Both the position numbers and the translations under genes were made by a program. A stretch of 64,000 bases of DNA from Candidatus Fermentibacteraceae bacterium (GTDB lineage Bacteria > Fermentibacterota > Fermentibacteria > Fermentibacterales > JCC-6), in contig JADGDO010000009.1 of the NCBI GenBank assembly GCA_016744855.1, positions 65,871 through 129,870 of the forward strand, in the 5' to 3' direction. A model generated the notes under the pieces. That model ran no database searches. It saw only the letters and a program-made list of their open reading frames with translations, and was not told where the DNA came from. The first letter of the stretch is position 1. The number at the start of each line of letters is the position of its first letter. Positions 1-9,585 of the stretch are shown here, in pieces.

Positions 1-1555
1 TGCTCCACGCGGAGTTATCAGAGACAGAAACGGAATTGTTCTAGCAGATAATGTACCAACATTCACTGTTTCACTTGTAAGTGTTGAGTTTGATTCTACA
101 AATACAGAGCTTCTCGGTCATCTGCTTCAGATAAGCGAGGAAGAACTACAGGAGCGATTGGGACCGGCACAGGAAAATCCTTTCAGATCTACTCAGATTG
201 TTAGCGGATTAAGTGTTGAGGATGCGGGTAGAGTTGCAGACAATCTGTACCGTCTGGGTGGTGTCTCAGTTGATGTACTTCCAAGGAGGCGATACGCTTT
301 CAGCAGTTCGTTTTGCCATTTAATCGGATATGTAGGCCTTGCTGACAGTGCAAGAGTTTTCCAGGGAGAATTGATTGGCAGAACAGGGCTGGAAAGAATT
401 CTAAATCAGAGCCTAGTAGGTAAGCATGGTGTAATTCGAGAAGTAGTAGATGCGCACGGAAGGGTTGTGGAGAGGTTTCAAGGGGGGGATATTGAACCAT
501 CGCCGGGAGAAAATGTTAATCTGACTCTAGACTCCAGACTGCAACTGACAGCAGATTCTCTTATTATGTCCACCGGTCATCAGGGTGCTGCGGTTGTTCT
601 AAATTATGAAACCGGAGAAATCCTGGTTCTTTCTTCCGTTCCCGGCTTTGACACGAATTTGATGATCGGAGGAGTTTCTTCCGAAAATTGGAATGGAATT
701 CTAAATGATCCTGGAAAACCCCTTCTTAACCGGGCTTGGGCTACAGCTTACCCACCCGGATCAACCTACAAAATTGTCTCTGCCGCATGGCTTCTTGAAT
801 CAGGCATTGTCAACGAAAACACCATGCCTGATCCGTGCTACGGTACATTCCACTTTGCTGGTAGCGACTTCAAGTGCTGGAGTACCCACGGAAGGTTGAA
901 TGTTGTTGGGGCACTGACTCAGTCATGTGATACCTATTTCTACAGAACCAGTATGCTTGGTGACATGGATGAAATGGCAGAGTTCTCCCGTGGATTCGGA
1001 ATGGGAGCTCGTGTTACAGATATTTTACCCGGTGAATCATCAGGAGCCCTTCCCACCAGAGACTACTTGAACCAGCTTTTCGGCCAGGGAGGCTGGGGTC
1101 TTGGTAATCTAATGATTGCCTCGATCGGTCAGGGGGAGGTGCTTGCCACTCCTCTTCAGATAGCAGTTGCTGCAGGTTTGGTTGCCTCGGGAGGGCATCT
1201 TCCTGTACTTTCCATTCTGAAAGACGAATCAGTTAACCAACCCGGTTGGGAAACAAATACATCCCTTGAGACCTTCGGCATAGTGAGAGAAGGAATGAGG
1301 CTAGCAGTAGAATCTACCCGTGGAACTCTTCACAGTACAATGAATTACCTGCCTGTTCAGGTTTTCGGTAAATCAGGTACTGCAGAAAGTGGACTGAATG
1401 ATGATCACGCCTGGGTAAACGGATTTATTGAAGAACCATACCCTATTGCTTTCTGTGTAATTATAGAAAACGGAGGGCATGGAGGTGCGGTTGCTGGACC
1501 TGTTGCTGCAGGAATAATAGAGGAAATATTGGAGATCTCTGATGAAACACAATGA
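1..1555 (+). CDS. mrdA: Penicillin-binding protein 2 (5' end outside window)
   Basis: Transpeptidase of the rod-elongation complex; it cross-links lateral-wall peptidoglycan in the periplasm together with the RodA polymerase encoded next. The frame is open at the window edge. The stretch from nt 8 reads RGVIRDRNGIVLADN, the conserved start of the class B PBP ectodomain, so the gene and its membrane anchor begin upstream and any internal start (for example the TTG at 158) would be false. All three penicillin-binding motifs are present: STYK (Ser codon 761, Lys 770), SCD at 923 in place of SxN as is common in PBP2, and KSGT at 1370. The 3' end overlaps rodA by 14 nt, so the two are co-translated. 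mreBCD probably lie upstream (inference). Confidence 0.95.
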   Translation, partial: APRGVIRDRNGIVLADNVPTFTVSLVSVEFDSTNTELLGHLLQISEEELQERLGPAQENPFRSTQIVSGLSVEDAGRVADNLYRLGGVSVDVLPRRRYAFSSSFCHLIGYVGLADSARVFQGELIGRTGLERILNQSLVGKHGVIREVVDAHGRVVERFQGGDIEPSPGENVNLTLDSRLQLTADSLIMSTGHQGAAVVLNYETGEILVLSSVPGFDTNLMIGGVSSENWNGILNDPGKPLLNRAWATAYPPGSTYKIVSAAWLLESGIVNENTMPDPCYGTFHFAGSDFKCWSTHGRLNVVGALTQSCDTYFYRTSMLGDMDEMAEFSRGFGMGARVTDILPGESSGALPTRDYLNQLFGQGGWGLGNLMIASIGQGEVLATPLQIAVAAGLVASGGHLPVLSILKDESVNQPGWETNTSLETFGIVREGMRLAVESTRGTLHSTMNYLPVQVFGKSGTAESGLNDDHAWVNGFIEEPYPIAFCVIIENGGHGGAVAGPVAAGIIEEILEISDETQ

Positions 1556-2735
1556 GAAAACCGACTGGATATTTGTTCTCTCTTTGGCTTTGCTTCTGCT
1601 GCTGGGTCTGGTCAATGTTTATTCTGCATCGGGTTCTCAGAAGAGTCTGTTCACCCATCAGGTATTTTTTGTTCTAGCTGGAGTGGGCGTTTTTCTTGGA
1701 GCTTCAGTTTTCCCATTACGCTTTCTCGATGAATCGGTTCCCTTCCTTTACGGTTTTTCTCTGATTCTACTGCTGCTAACTATTTTCTTCGGTGGAGGAC
1801 CAGCTGGAAGGTGGCTTCAGATCGGCCCTCTGAATATCCAGGCATCTGAGATTGCAAAATTGTGTGTGATTATTCTTACCGCCAGATGGCTTCCTGCACT
1901 TCGAAGGGAATCTGTTGCCGGTGGAGTTCCTCTTTACCTTTTTACTGTTGGAATTCTTACAGTTCTGACTCTGTTACAACCAGATCTGGGCACTGCTGCA
2001 TCTATGGTGATGATCATCTTTGGTATGATTTACTGGGCAGGTTTTGGTTTTAACTGGATTTTCCTCTTTCTCAGCCCCTTATCTGCAGCTCTTTCATCAA
2101 TCCGTTTTGTTTCCTGGATAACATTTACAGCAGTTCTTTGCGCTGTTCTATACCGTTCCAGAGCCAAACCTCGAAGATGGGTCTTTTTCCTTCTAATAAC
2201 CAGCCTTATTGCTGCAGCGACACCCTCCGCTTGGGGACTTCTCAGACCATATCAGCAAGCAAGACTGACCACATTTCTTAATCCTGAAGCCGACCCTTAT
2301 GGTGCAGGATGGAATGTTATTCAATCAAAGGTTGCCATTGGTTCAGGAGGAATTAGCGGCCAGGGCTTTTTGAATGGAAGCCAGAATGAGCTTGCTTTCC
2401 TCCCAGCAAGACACACCGATTTTGTTTTTTCTGTATGGGCGGAGGAATGGGGATTCATCGGGAGCCTCATTCTGTTAACGCTTTATGCTCTTCTTGCCTG
2501 GAGGATTCTGGCAGGTGCAAAACGTTCACTAAATCCATTCAACTCTATGCTGGGTGCCGGCACTGCCGTATTCATCATAATTCATGTGGTTGTTAATGTT
2601 GGAATGACACTCGGAATGATGCCCGTTACCGGGCTTCCTCTTCCCTTGATTACATACGGAGGCAGCCACATTATTACAGAAATGCTGCTTCTCGGTTTCT
2701 CACATAATGTCATCCGGAACTGGCGCAGTTACTGA
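1542..2735 (+). CDS. rodA: Rod-shape SEDS glycosyltransferase RodA
   Basis: Integral membrane SEDS-family peptidoglycan polymerase that uses lipid II and partners with PBP2. It is 397 aa with about ten hydrophobic segments spread along the whole length. The C-terminal signature (GLPLPLITYGGS around nt 2632) and the downstream NVIRNWRSY tail fit RodA/FtsW. Pairing with PBP2 rather than PBP3 makes RodA the likelier identity than FtsW. The ATG at 1542 lies 7 nt after a GGAG and overlaps the end of the PBP2 gene by 14 nt. Confidence 0.93.
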   Translation: MKHNEKTDWIFVLSLALLLLLGLVNVYSASGSQKSLFTHQVFFVLAGVGVFLGASVFPLRFLDESVPFLYGFSLILLLLTIFFGGGPAGRWLQIGPLNIQASEIAKLCVIILTARWLPALRRESVAGGVPLYLFTVGILTVLTLLQPDLGTAASMVMIIFGMIYWAGFGFNWIFLFLSPLSAALSSIRFVSWITFTAVLCAVLYRSRAKPRRWVFFLLITSLIAAATPSAWGLLRPYQQARLTTFLNPEADPYGAGWNVIQSKVAIGSGGISGQGFLNGSQNELAFLPARHTDFVFSVWAEEWGFIGSLILLTLYALLAWRILAGAKRSLNPFNSMLGAGTAVFIIIHVVVNVGMTLGMMPVTGLPLPLITYGGSHIITEMLLLGFSHNVIRNWRSY

Positions 2736-2795
2736 CAGCAACCCCTCTCTTTGTTATCATAGAGTCATCGTTAAACTAAATAGATTGAGGGGAAA

Positions 2796-3608
2796 ATGCA
2801 TCCGATTCTTTTCAAAATAGGCTCTCTGCCTGTAAATAGCTACGGGTTGATGTTGGCAATCTCATTTCTTTTGGGAGTAAAACTTGCCTCTCGCAGAGCT
2901 TTCAAACTTGGTATTCCCGGTGATGATACGGTAAATCTCAGCATCTGGATTATGGCTGCTGCAATCGTAGGATCGAGAGCCTTTTATGTCGTTACACATA
3001 TGGATCAGTACGCAGGTGATCCACTTGCAGTTGTCGCTTTCTGGAATGGCCTGTACGGTCTCAGCATGCTTGGTGGCGTGGTCCTGGCCATGATTGTTGG
3101 TTTTGCATGGATAATAAAGAAGAAGTGGCCTCTGTGGTCTTTTGCCGATGCGATTATTCCCTCATTTGCTCTGGGGATTTTCATTACCAGAGTCGGTTGC
3201 TATTTTAATGGTTGTTGTTTCGGTTCCGAGACCGCTTGTTCTCTTGGTGTTTCTTACCCATCCGGATCACTTCCATTTTCCATCTTCGGCTCTGCACACG
3301 TTCACCCAACACAGCTTTACAGCTCTCTTGGAGGACTGATAATTCTTGTTCTTCTTCTTTGGGCGGATAGAAGAAGGAACTTTCCCGGATTCATTTTTTC
3401 CATGTTTCTAGGTCTCTACGGAGCAACAAGATTTGGCATGGAGGAATTTAGATATTTTGATCACGCCCCAAGTAATGTTCTTGGTTATAGTGTTTTTGCT
3501 GCCAGACCCGGGATGACAGACAATCAGTTGATTAGTCTCGGTATGGTTGCTGCATCGTTTGTTTTAGGCTTATGGCTTTATTATCGAGATCGAAAAAGCT
3601 CTTCCTGA
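2796..3608 (+). CDS. lgt: Prolipoprotein diacylglyceryl transferase
   Basis: Inner-membrane enzyme that transfers diacylglycerol from phosphatidylglycerol to the lipobox Cys of prolipoproteins, the first step of lipoprotein maturation. It is 270 aa with about seven membrane segments. Family landmarks are the N-terminal MHPILFKIGSLPVNSYG, the ITRVGCYFNGCCFG loop that replaces the usual GRxGNFxNxE region (a variant seen outside Proteobacteria), and HPTQLYSSLGG. A GAGGGG ribosome site sits just before the ATG. The second step of the pathway, lspA, is in this window at 17172. comF overlaps the 3' end by 37 nt. Confidence 0.93.
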   Translation: MHPILFKIGSLPVNSYGLMLAISFLLGVKLASRRAFKLGIPGDDTVNLSIWIMAAAIVGSRAFYVVTHMDQYAGDPLAVVAFWNGLYGLSMLGGVVLAMIVGFAWIIKKKWPLWSFADAIIPSFALGIFITRVGCYFNGCCFGSETACSLGVSYPSGSLPFSIFGSAHVHPTQLYSSLGGLIILVLLLWADRRRNFPGFIFSMFLGLYGATRFGMEEFRYFDHAPSNVLGYSVFAARPGMTDNQLISLGMVAASFVLGLWLYYRDRKSSS

Positions 3609-4258
3609 GCCTTCTGGTTCATAGATGTACCGGTTGTGGTTGCAGGATTGATAAAGGTGCAGGAAGTTTTTGTACCTGGTGCAGGGCTCGAATGTTTCCG
3701 GATGGTATCAGAATGGCGGGGAATACTCAGGTGTTCACCGGATTCCATCACTCCGGAGTTGTGCGTGAGATGATTCTTAGATTCAAATTTGGAGGAGAAA
3801 GGCATCTTGCCCGAGAGCTTGCAAGGCTTTCTCTCGACGCATGGCCTAAGATCCCTGACGCAGATGATACTCTTTTCCCTGTTCCGGCCTCCAGGGCACG
3901 GATGCGGGAGCGAGGATATAATCAGGCAGCTCTCCTAGCTTCAGCAGTTGCCCGTGAAACAGGTTCCACAGTGAAGAAGACACTTTTTAGAAGCGGTGGC
4001 GAGTCTCAGATCAAAGTTCGAGGTGCAGACAGAACAGAAAACATCAGGGGAAAATTTTCAGTTCTGAAGGGAACTGAGCACACTGGCAGAGCATGGCTTA
4101 TTGATGACGTGATGACAACGGGTTCAACTATCATCGAAGTTGTGTCAGCACTCTCAAATGCAGGACTAAGACATATTCAGCCTGCGGTAGTATGCTTTCG
4201 GGAAATCAGTGAAGAGAGTATTATTCCCTGCGAGGAGGTTGAGTATGCGAAAGGCTGA
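3572..4258 (+). CDS. comF: ComF-family phosphoribosyltransferase-like protein
   Basis: ComF proteins are linked to DNA uptake or DNA metabolism; their enzymatic substrate is not established. This one is 228 aa. An N-terminal treble-clef zinc finger (CTGCGC then CTWC, residues about 19-37) precedes a type I phosphoribosyltransferase fold carrying the PRPP-binding loop AWLIDDVMTTGST. ERGYNQA in the middle is the other ComF hallmark. The start must precede the zinc finger. The ATG at 3572, inside the end of lgt, is the only standard choice, although a CTG a few codons later cannot be excluded. No other competence gene is nearby. Confidence 0.88.
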   Translation: MALLSRSKKLFLSLLVHRCTGCGCRIDKGAGSFCTWCRARMFPDGIRMAGNTQVFTGFHHSGVVREMILRFKFGGERHLARELARLSLDAWPKIPDADDTLFPVPASRARMRERGYNQAALLASAVARETGSTVKKTLFRSGGESQIKVRGADRTENIRGKFSVLKGTEHTGRAWLIDDVMTTGSTIIEVVSALSNAGLRHIQPAVVCFREISEESIIPCEEVEYAKG

Positions 4259-5387
4259 AAAAGTGGTTGGAAGCAACTATATACACAAATTGACATTTCA
4301 GGTTAAAGATACGCTTCTTGCAGCAAGGTACGGATTCACTTTAAGGAATATCTGGGTTTTCTGGAAGGGAATTGTTGCTTCTTGGGCGATTTTGGTCTTC
4401 TTTACTTACGCCGGTTTTATTGCAGCTGGGTCTTCTCTCGCTGACCGATTCACAGCAGCTGTTTTCTGTCCCTTGCCGGACAGCCTTTTTATGAGTAATG
4501 TCCCTTCTGTTATTCTGCTAGTTGCAGGGATTCTGCTTGCCCTTGTCGTCTTTATACTAACGTCACTAAAGGTATCCAGATTAACATTTGAGCAGTTACG
4601 AGGAGACCGTTTTTTCTCTGAGGCTGAGGCTCAAAGGTTCTGCCGATCCAACTGGAAACCGGCTGTTGTAACGCCTCTCATCATCATCTCTGGAATTCTG
4701 ACGGGATTGTTTGCCATCTTTCTTTTCGGACTCATATCAGGAATCCCTTCACTGGGACCTGTGCTTGCAGGACTACTGGCGATACCAGCATGGATCATCG
4801 GTCTGTTTATCATGTTGGCTCTGGTAGCGCTCTTCATCTCAATCTTTCTTGCTCCGGTAGTAACCGCAACTACAAAAGGAGACACATTTGAGTGTCTTTT
4901 CGAGGTTTTTAGCATAGTAACATCACAACCGGTCAAGCTTTTTCGTGGACTCGTTTCAGGCTTCTTCATGAGAATAATCGCACTGATTGTTTTTTGTATT
5001 TTTGCCTGGGGTTCTCTTTCCATTGTTTCTTCGGTTGTTTACAGAGCAGCTGGAGTTGAAGGATTCGGCTCTTCTTTCGAATCCGGATTCTCTAGACTAG
5101 CCCCGGATGCAGTTCCATTTTATTCTTCGATGTTCAATCCTCTCGAGTCTACCGATCATTCTGATTTATCCCGAACTGGACTAGCGGAAATTCTTCTCTC
5201 TCTTGCCGGTGTCGCTGTGTTCCTTTCTCTATGGGCATACTGGTTTTCAAGCGGTACCGCACAGTGGACAATCATCTATCTGGTAGCAAGATATCATCGA
5301 GACGGAGAAGACCTTCTTCAAAGAGCTGAAGATGATGAAAATAGAGAGTTCAGCAAAACCTGCAGCAGTCAGGGTGGTATTGAATAA
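4245..5387 (+). CDS. Multi-pass membrane protein of unknown function
   Basis: A 380-aa protein that I cannot assign to a named family. It has about six or seven strongly hydrophobic segments, a short basic N-terminus and a polar acidic C-terminal tail (DGEDLLQRAEDDENREF). The ATG at 4245 is chosen because a GCGAGGAGG ribosome site lies 5-7 nt before it; an in-frame GTG at 4209 has none. It overlaps comF by 14 nt and its TAA overlaps the dnaE ATG (TAATG), so it sits inside a translationally coupled string. Nothing in the context gives a specific role. Confidence 0.8.
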   Translation: MRKAEKVVGSNYIHKLTFQVKDTLLAARYGFTLRNIWVFWKGIVASWAILVFFTYAGFIAAGSSLADRFTAAVFCPLPDSLFMSNVPSVILLVAGILLALVVFILTSLKVSRLTFEQLRGDRFFSEAEAQRFCRSNWKPAVVTPLIIISGILTGLFAIFLFGLISGIPSLGPVLAGLLAIPAWIIGLFIMLALVALFISIFLAPVVTATTKGDTFECLFEVFSIVTSQPVKLFRGLVSGFFMRIIALIVFCIFAWGSLSIVSSVVYRAAGVEGFGSSFESGFSRLAPDAVPFYSSMFNPLESTDHSDLSRTGLAEILLSLAGVAVFLSLWAYWFSSGTAQWTIIYLVARYHRDGEDLLQRAEDDENREFSKTCSSQGGIE

Positions 5388-8300
5388 TGGCTTCAGATAA
5401 GTTTGTTCACCTTCATCTACATTCTGAGTACAGCCTTCTGGATGGTGCTATCCGTTTCGGCAAAATGGGTAAATACCTTGCTGAAAACGGGATGGATGCT
5501 GTTGCTGTAACCGATCATGGAAACATGTTTGGAGCTGTTGATTTTTGCGAAAAAATGAAGGCTGCAGGAGTCAAACCAATAATAGGTAGCGAGGTATATC
5601 TCACTCCTGATGGTATGAAAGAAAAGAAGAGACATACAGGAAGGCCGAAGTACTATCATCTGACATTGCTTGTTGCTACAGAGGAGGGCTACCACAACCT
5701 GATAAAACTATCCAGTGCTGGATACCTGGATGGATTCTACTATAAGCCACGTATTGATAAAGAGCTTCTGGAGAAACACTGCTCAGGGCTTATCATCGGT
5801 TCTGCCTGTCTTCAAGGAGAAGTTGCACAGCACCTTCTTGCAGGCAATAAAGACAAAGCTATAGAAACAGTCCGGTATTATCAGAACCTGGTCGGGAAGG
5901 ATCGTTTCTTCATCGAATTGATGGACCATGGGCTGGAGGAAGAGAAACAGATTCTTTCTGAGCTAGCAGAGGTTGCCCGTGAAACAGGGGCCCTTCCAGT
6001 CGCCACTAACGATGCTCATTATCTGACCCGGGAGGATGCAAAAGCTCACGAAGCACTCCTCTGTCTTCAAACAGGTAAGACTCTTGATGATGTCAACAGA
6101 ATGAAATTCGGAGCAGATGAGTTTTACATTAAAACTCCTAAGGAAATGAACCAGCTTTTCAACTGGATTCCTGAAGCAGTATCCAACTCCTGCATTATCG
6201 CAGGAATGTGCAATTTCGCTGTGTCACCCGGCAAGTTTTTGCTGCCGGATGCACCAATGCCTCATTGCTTTGCCAGTCAGGGAGAGTATCTCTCCCAACT
6301 TGCCGGGATAGGTTTGAAGAAAAGACTGAATCGAGATCCTTCTGAAATCGAAAGCGATCGACTCGCTTTTGAGCTGGAAGTTATTAACGGGATGGGATTT
6401 CCGGGATACTTCCTGATCGTATCAGAACTTATGCGCTGGGCGAGGGAAGAGGGTATTCCTGTCGGCCCCGGAAGAGGTTCTGCTGCTGGAAGTCTTGTTT
6501 CCTACGCAGTTGAGATCACAGATGTAAATCCCCTCGATCATGACCTCAGTTTTGAGCGTTTTTTGAATCCTGCCAGGCAGCAGATGCCTGATATTGATCT
6601 GGATGTTTGCGTAGAGCGCCGAGGTGAGATAATAGATCACTTGAAACATCTGTACGGCGAAGAGAGCGTTTGCCAGATTATTACATACAACAGGATGAAG
6701 AGTAAGGCGGTAACCAAAGACATCGCCCGTGTTCTCGGGATGACTTATGGTGAGGGAGAGATTTTATCAAAACTTGTTGGAGAGGCAGACGAGGGTAAAG
6801 GAAAAAGTTTCAAAGAAATGGCAGCTTCCAATGCAGCCCTTAAGACCCAGATACAAACTATCGATAAAGCTCCCTTACTAATCGAATATGCCGACAGGCT
6901 CTCTGGAATGGTAAGGCACGCTGGTGTACATGCTGCGGGAGTCGTTATTACTCCCGGCCGTCTCGATAAACATGTACCTCTTTACTGGGCAAAGGAAAAG
7001 GGCATTACCACCCAGTATGAGATGAAAGCTGCAGAGAAAATAGGGTTACTGAAACTGGACGTACTCGGCCTCCGAACGGTAACAGTAATACATCATGCAG
7101 AGACAGCAATAAAGAAATACAAACCTGATTTTTCCATAGACACGATCCCTTTCGATGACTCAGCTACTTTTAAGATGCTTAGTTCTGGTAATACTTCTGC
7201 TATTTTTCAGCTGGAGAGCAGCGGTATGCGTGAAGCACTAAAAAAAATAGGTGTGAACCGTTTTGATGATGTTACAGCGGCAGTTGCCATTTATCGTCCT
7301 GGATCTATGCATATGATTGATATCTATGCCCAGAACAAGGAAAAGGCGGCCAGGGGAGAGAATATCAGCTATACTCATCCGGCTCTTGAGGAGGTCCTTT
7401 CGGATACCTACGGTGTTACCATCTACCAGGAGCAGGTAATGCGCATTGCTAACGTACTGGCAGGAATGAGTATGGCCGATGCGGATAATCTTAGAAGGGC
7501 GATGTCAAAAAAAATAGCGGAAAAAATGGCTAAGATGAAGACGGTCTTCCTTGAAGGTACTGCTAAGAGAGATATACCAAAGAAGAAAGCTTCTGAAATA
7601 TGGGATCTGATAAAGAAATTCGCTGAATACGGGTTCAATAAATCCCATGCTGTCTGTTACGCAATTATTGCCTACAGAACTGCTTACCTGAAACGTCATT
7701 TTCCTGCAGAGTTTATGGCAGCCTGCCTGACCAGTGAAATCGGTACAGTATCCAAGCTCAGAACTCTTGTAAAAGAAGCCATAAGATTGGGGATTACTGT
7801 AAGAGGGCCTTCTGTGAATTATGGAATGGCAAAGTTCGTTGCTCCTGATCCGGAAGAAATCATTTATTCTCTTGCCGCCATAAAGAATGTTGGAACTACT
7901 GCTGCAGAAGAGATTGTAGAAGCCAGGGAAATAGTGGGAAGTTTCACTACCATTTTTGATTTGTGCGCTAGTGTTGCTCTACTTGAAGAATCTTCCGGGC
8001 TTAACAAACGGGCACTTGAAGCTTTGATCCTTGCGGGAGCCACCGATTGTCTCGAGGGAAACAGGGCTCAACAGCTAACAGTTGTTGAAAAAGCTCTTGA
8101 ATATGCGTCCTCAGCTAGGAAACATCATGATTCCGGTCAGATGTCCCTGTTTGGAGGTTCCACAGATGAGCCCGTTGCACCAGCGCTTCTCAACTGTGAT
8201 GAAATCCCCCTTGAGGAGAAGCTTGAAAAAGAAAGAGAAATGCTTGGGTTTTACTTCTCAGGTCATCCTCTTGACATGTATACTGAGGAAATTCTCGGAT

Positions 8301-8863
8301 TTACTTCTCACTTTGTTGATCAGGTAGATTCAGCCCCAATTGGCCCACTGTCGGTTGCAGGTACTATCGCAGAGATCAGAAAAATCACTACTCGAAAAGG
8401 AATAATGGCTTTTGTAACTATAGCTGGTAAAAAGGGTTCCGCTGAAGTAATAGTTTTCTCAGATGCTATGGAGAGGTACGGAGATCTACTGGAAACAGGT
8501 TCTCTTCTTCTCTTTGAAGGTGAAGTTACTGAGGGGAAGGGCGATAGGGATAACAAGATGTCTATCGAAAGGGTATTCCCTCTCAGGAAGTGTCGTGCGA
8601 TGATGAATTCCGGGGTTCTGATTGAGGTTGATGGTTTTAACTGTGATATGTCGCTTCTTGAGCAGGCAGCTTCCTTTATGCAAAAAAATCCCGGTAGAGG
8701 TAAGGTTTTCATGCGAGTTCGATTTCCCTCTGGAAGAATTGTTAATGCAATTTCCAGATCAATGACAGTTAAAACTGATGACGATGTTCTGGAGGGGTTG
8801 CGAGATATGCTGCCGGAAATGTCAAAAGTATCTCTTTGTCGAGGTGATGGGAGGTTCAGGTGA
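5387..8863 (+). CDS. dnaE: DNA polymerase III alpha subunit
   Basis: Catalytic subunit of the replicative polymerase, 1158 aa, the normal length for DnaE1. The N-terminal PHP domain starts with HLHLHSEYSLLDGA. The polymerase palm carries PDIDLDV with catalytic Asp402 and Asp404, and the nearby GPGRGSAAGS is the conserved active-site loop. FSGHPLD and a C-terminal OB-fold (about residues 985-1065) complete the family architecture. There is no PolC-type exonuclease insertion. It starts at an ATG overlapping the previous stop by one base and its TGA overlaps the next gene's GTG (GTGA). Confidence 0.97.
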   Translation: MASDKFVHLHLHSEYSLLDGAIRFGKMGKYLAENGMDAVAVTDHGNMFGAVDFCEKMKAAGVKPIIGSEVYLTPDGMKEKKRHTGRPKYYHLTLLVATEEGYHNLIKLSSAGYLDGFYYKPRIDKELLEKHCSGLIIGSACLQGEVAQHLLAGNKDKAIETVRYYQNLVGKDRFFIELMDHGLEEEKQILSELAEVARETGALPVATNDAHYLTREDAKAHEALLCLQTGKTLDDVNRMKFGADEFYIKTPKEMNQLFNWIPEAVSNSCIIAGMCNFAVSPGKFLLPDAPMPHCFASQGEYLSQLAGIGLKKRLNRDPSEIESDRLAFELEVINGMGFPGYFLIVSELMRWAREEGIPVGPGRGSAAGSLVSYAVEITDVNPLDHDLSFERFLNPARQQMPDIDLDVCVERRGEIIDHLKHLYGEESVCQIITYNRMKSKAVTKDIARVLGMTYGEGEILSKLVGEADEGKGKSFKEMAASNAALKTQIQTIDKAPLLIEYADRLSGMVRHAGVHAAGVVITPGRLDKHVPLYWAKEKGITTQYEMKAAEKIGLLKLDVLGLRTVTVIHHAETAIKKYKPDFSIDTIPFDDSATFKMLSSGNTSAIFQLESSGMREALKKIGVNRFDDVTAAVAIYRPGSMHMIDIYAQNKEKAARGENISYTHPALEEVLSDTYGVTIYQEQVMRIANVLAGMSMADADNLRRAMSKKIAEKMAKMKTVFLEGTAKRDIPKKKASEIWDLIKKFAEYGFNKSHAVCYAIIAYRTAYLKRHFPAEFMAACLTSEIGTVSKLRTLVKEAIRLGITVRGPSVNYGMAKFVAPDPEEIIYSLAAIKNVGTTAAEEIVEAREIVGSFTTIFDLCASVALLEESSGLNKRALEALILAGATDCLEGNRAQQLTVVEKALEYASSARKHHDSGQMSLFGGSTDEPVAPALLNCDEIPLEEKLEKEREMLGFYFSGHPLDMYTEEILGFTSHFVDQVDSAPIGPLSVAGTIAEIRKITTRKGIMAFVTIAGKKGSAEVIVFSDAMERYGDLLETGSLLLFEGEVTEGKGDRDNKMSIERVFPLRKCRAMMNSGVLIEVDGFNCDMSLLEQAASFMQKNPGRGKVFMRVRFPSGRIVNAISRSMTVKTDDDVLEGLRDMLPEMSKVSLCRGDGRFR

Positions 8864-9576
8864 GAGTAGTATTAATAACAGCAATTGCTTTTTTGATCAG
8901 TTTTCCTTCTCAGGCTGGTGAACTTATGAGGGTGGCCGGGGAACCTACTGCAGGAATTATTGCCCCCAAAACATTTAATGTTGCCATGAGTACTTTCCCA
9001 AGCACCGGGCTCAAGTTTTCTATAACTGCAGGTATCGTCCCTCGGTTCATGGCCGGCTTGGGATACGGTGGATGGAACATCACAGGAATGAGTGATCCCG
9101 ACTGGTTTGAGGAAGTGTACTTCAAAGCCAGATTCCGATTGTTTGACGAGAAACAAAGCTTTCCGGCAATTGCTCTGGGATATGATAACGAAGGCGAGCA
9201 CGCACGTTCAGGAGCAAACTACTTAAGGCCTGCAAGGGATTTCTATCTGATCTTCAGTAAGAATTTTGCTGGTTGGGGTGGTGACATGGGTTTTCATTTT
9301 GGGATTAATTTAACCAATGAAGGACCAGATCATCTTGGAAGTTGGTTCGGTATAGATAAGTCATTTCCCGGCGGATTCGGCGTAGCTGCAGACTGGGATC
9401 TGGCAACAAACGGTGACACTGATTACAGATTTGATAAAACCGGTGGTTTCGTTGATGTAGAAGCATACTGGGAGAGTTTTGGGCAGGTTAGAATTGGTCT
9501 TAGATTCAGTGATATTCTTGAAACCGGTGGAGCCCCATATCGCTCACTGGTTATAGACTTTCTGGGTTTGATTTAA
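8860..9576 (+). CDS. Probable outer-membrane beta-barrel protein
   Basis: A 238-aa exported protein with a signal peptide (MRVVLITAIAFLISFPSQA, likely cut before Gly20). The rest is built of alternating hydrophobic/polar strands separated by glycine-rich turns (MAGLGYGGWNITG, AIALGYDNEGE, VRIGLRFSDI) and ends near Phe-Leu-Gly-Leu-Ile, all features of small barrels. The pattern resembles YjbH/outer-membrane barrel families, but I see no diagnostic motif and give no function. It is coupled to dnaE by a 4-nt GTGA overlap, an odd partner for a replication gene that probably reflects co-transcription only. Confidence 0.7.
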   Translation: MRVVLITAIAFLISFPSQAGELMRVAGEPTAGIIAPKTFNVAMSTFPSTGLKFSITAGIVPRFMAGLGYGGWNITGMSDPDWFEEVYFKARFRLFDEKQSFPAIALGYDNEGEHARSGANYLRPARDFYLIFSKNFAGWGGDMGFHFGINLTNEGPDHLGSWFGIDKSFPGGFGVAADWDLATNGDTDYRFDKTGGFVDVEAYWESFGQVRIGLRFSDILETGGAPYRSLVIDFLGLI

Positions 9577-9585
9577 AGGAGAACA

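Noticed and set aside
158-200. An internal TTG at 158 as the start of the first gene
   Set aside because: The same frame reads conserved PBP2 residues from nt 8 onward, so the gene is open at the window edge.
2741-2793. Sequestration of the lgt ribosome site by an upstream CCCCTC
   Set aside because: Only 6 bp pair, with a loop of about 40 nt and no extension; chance is more likely than regulation.
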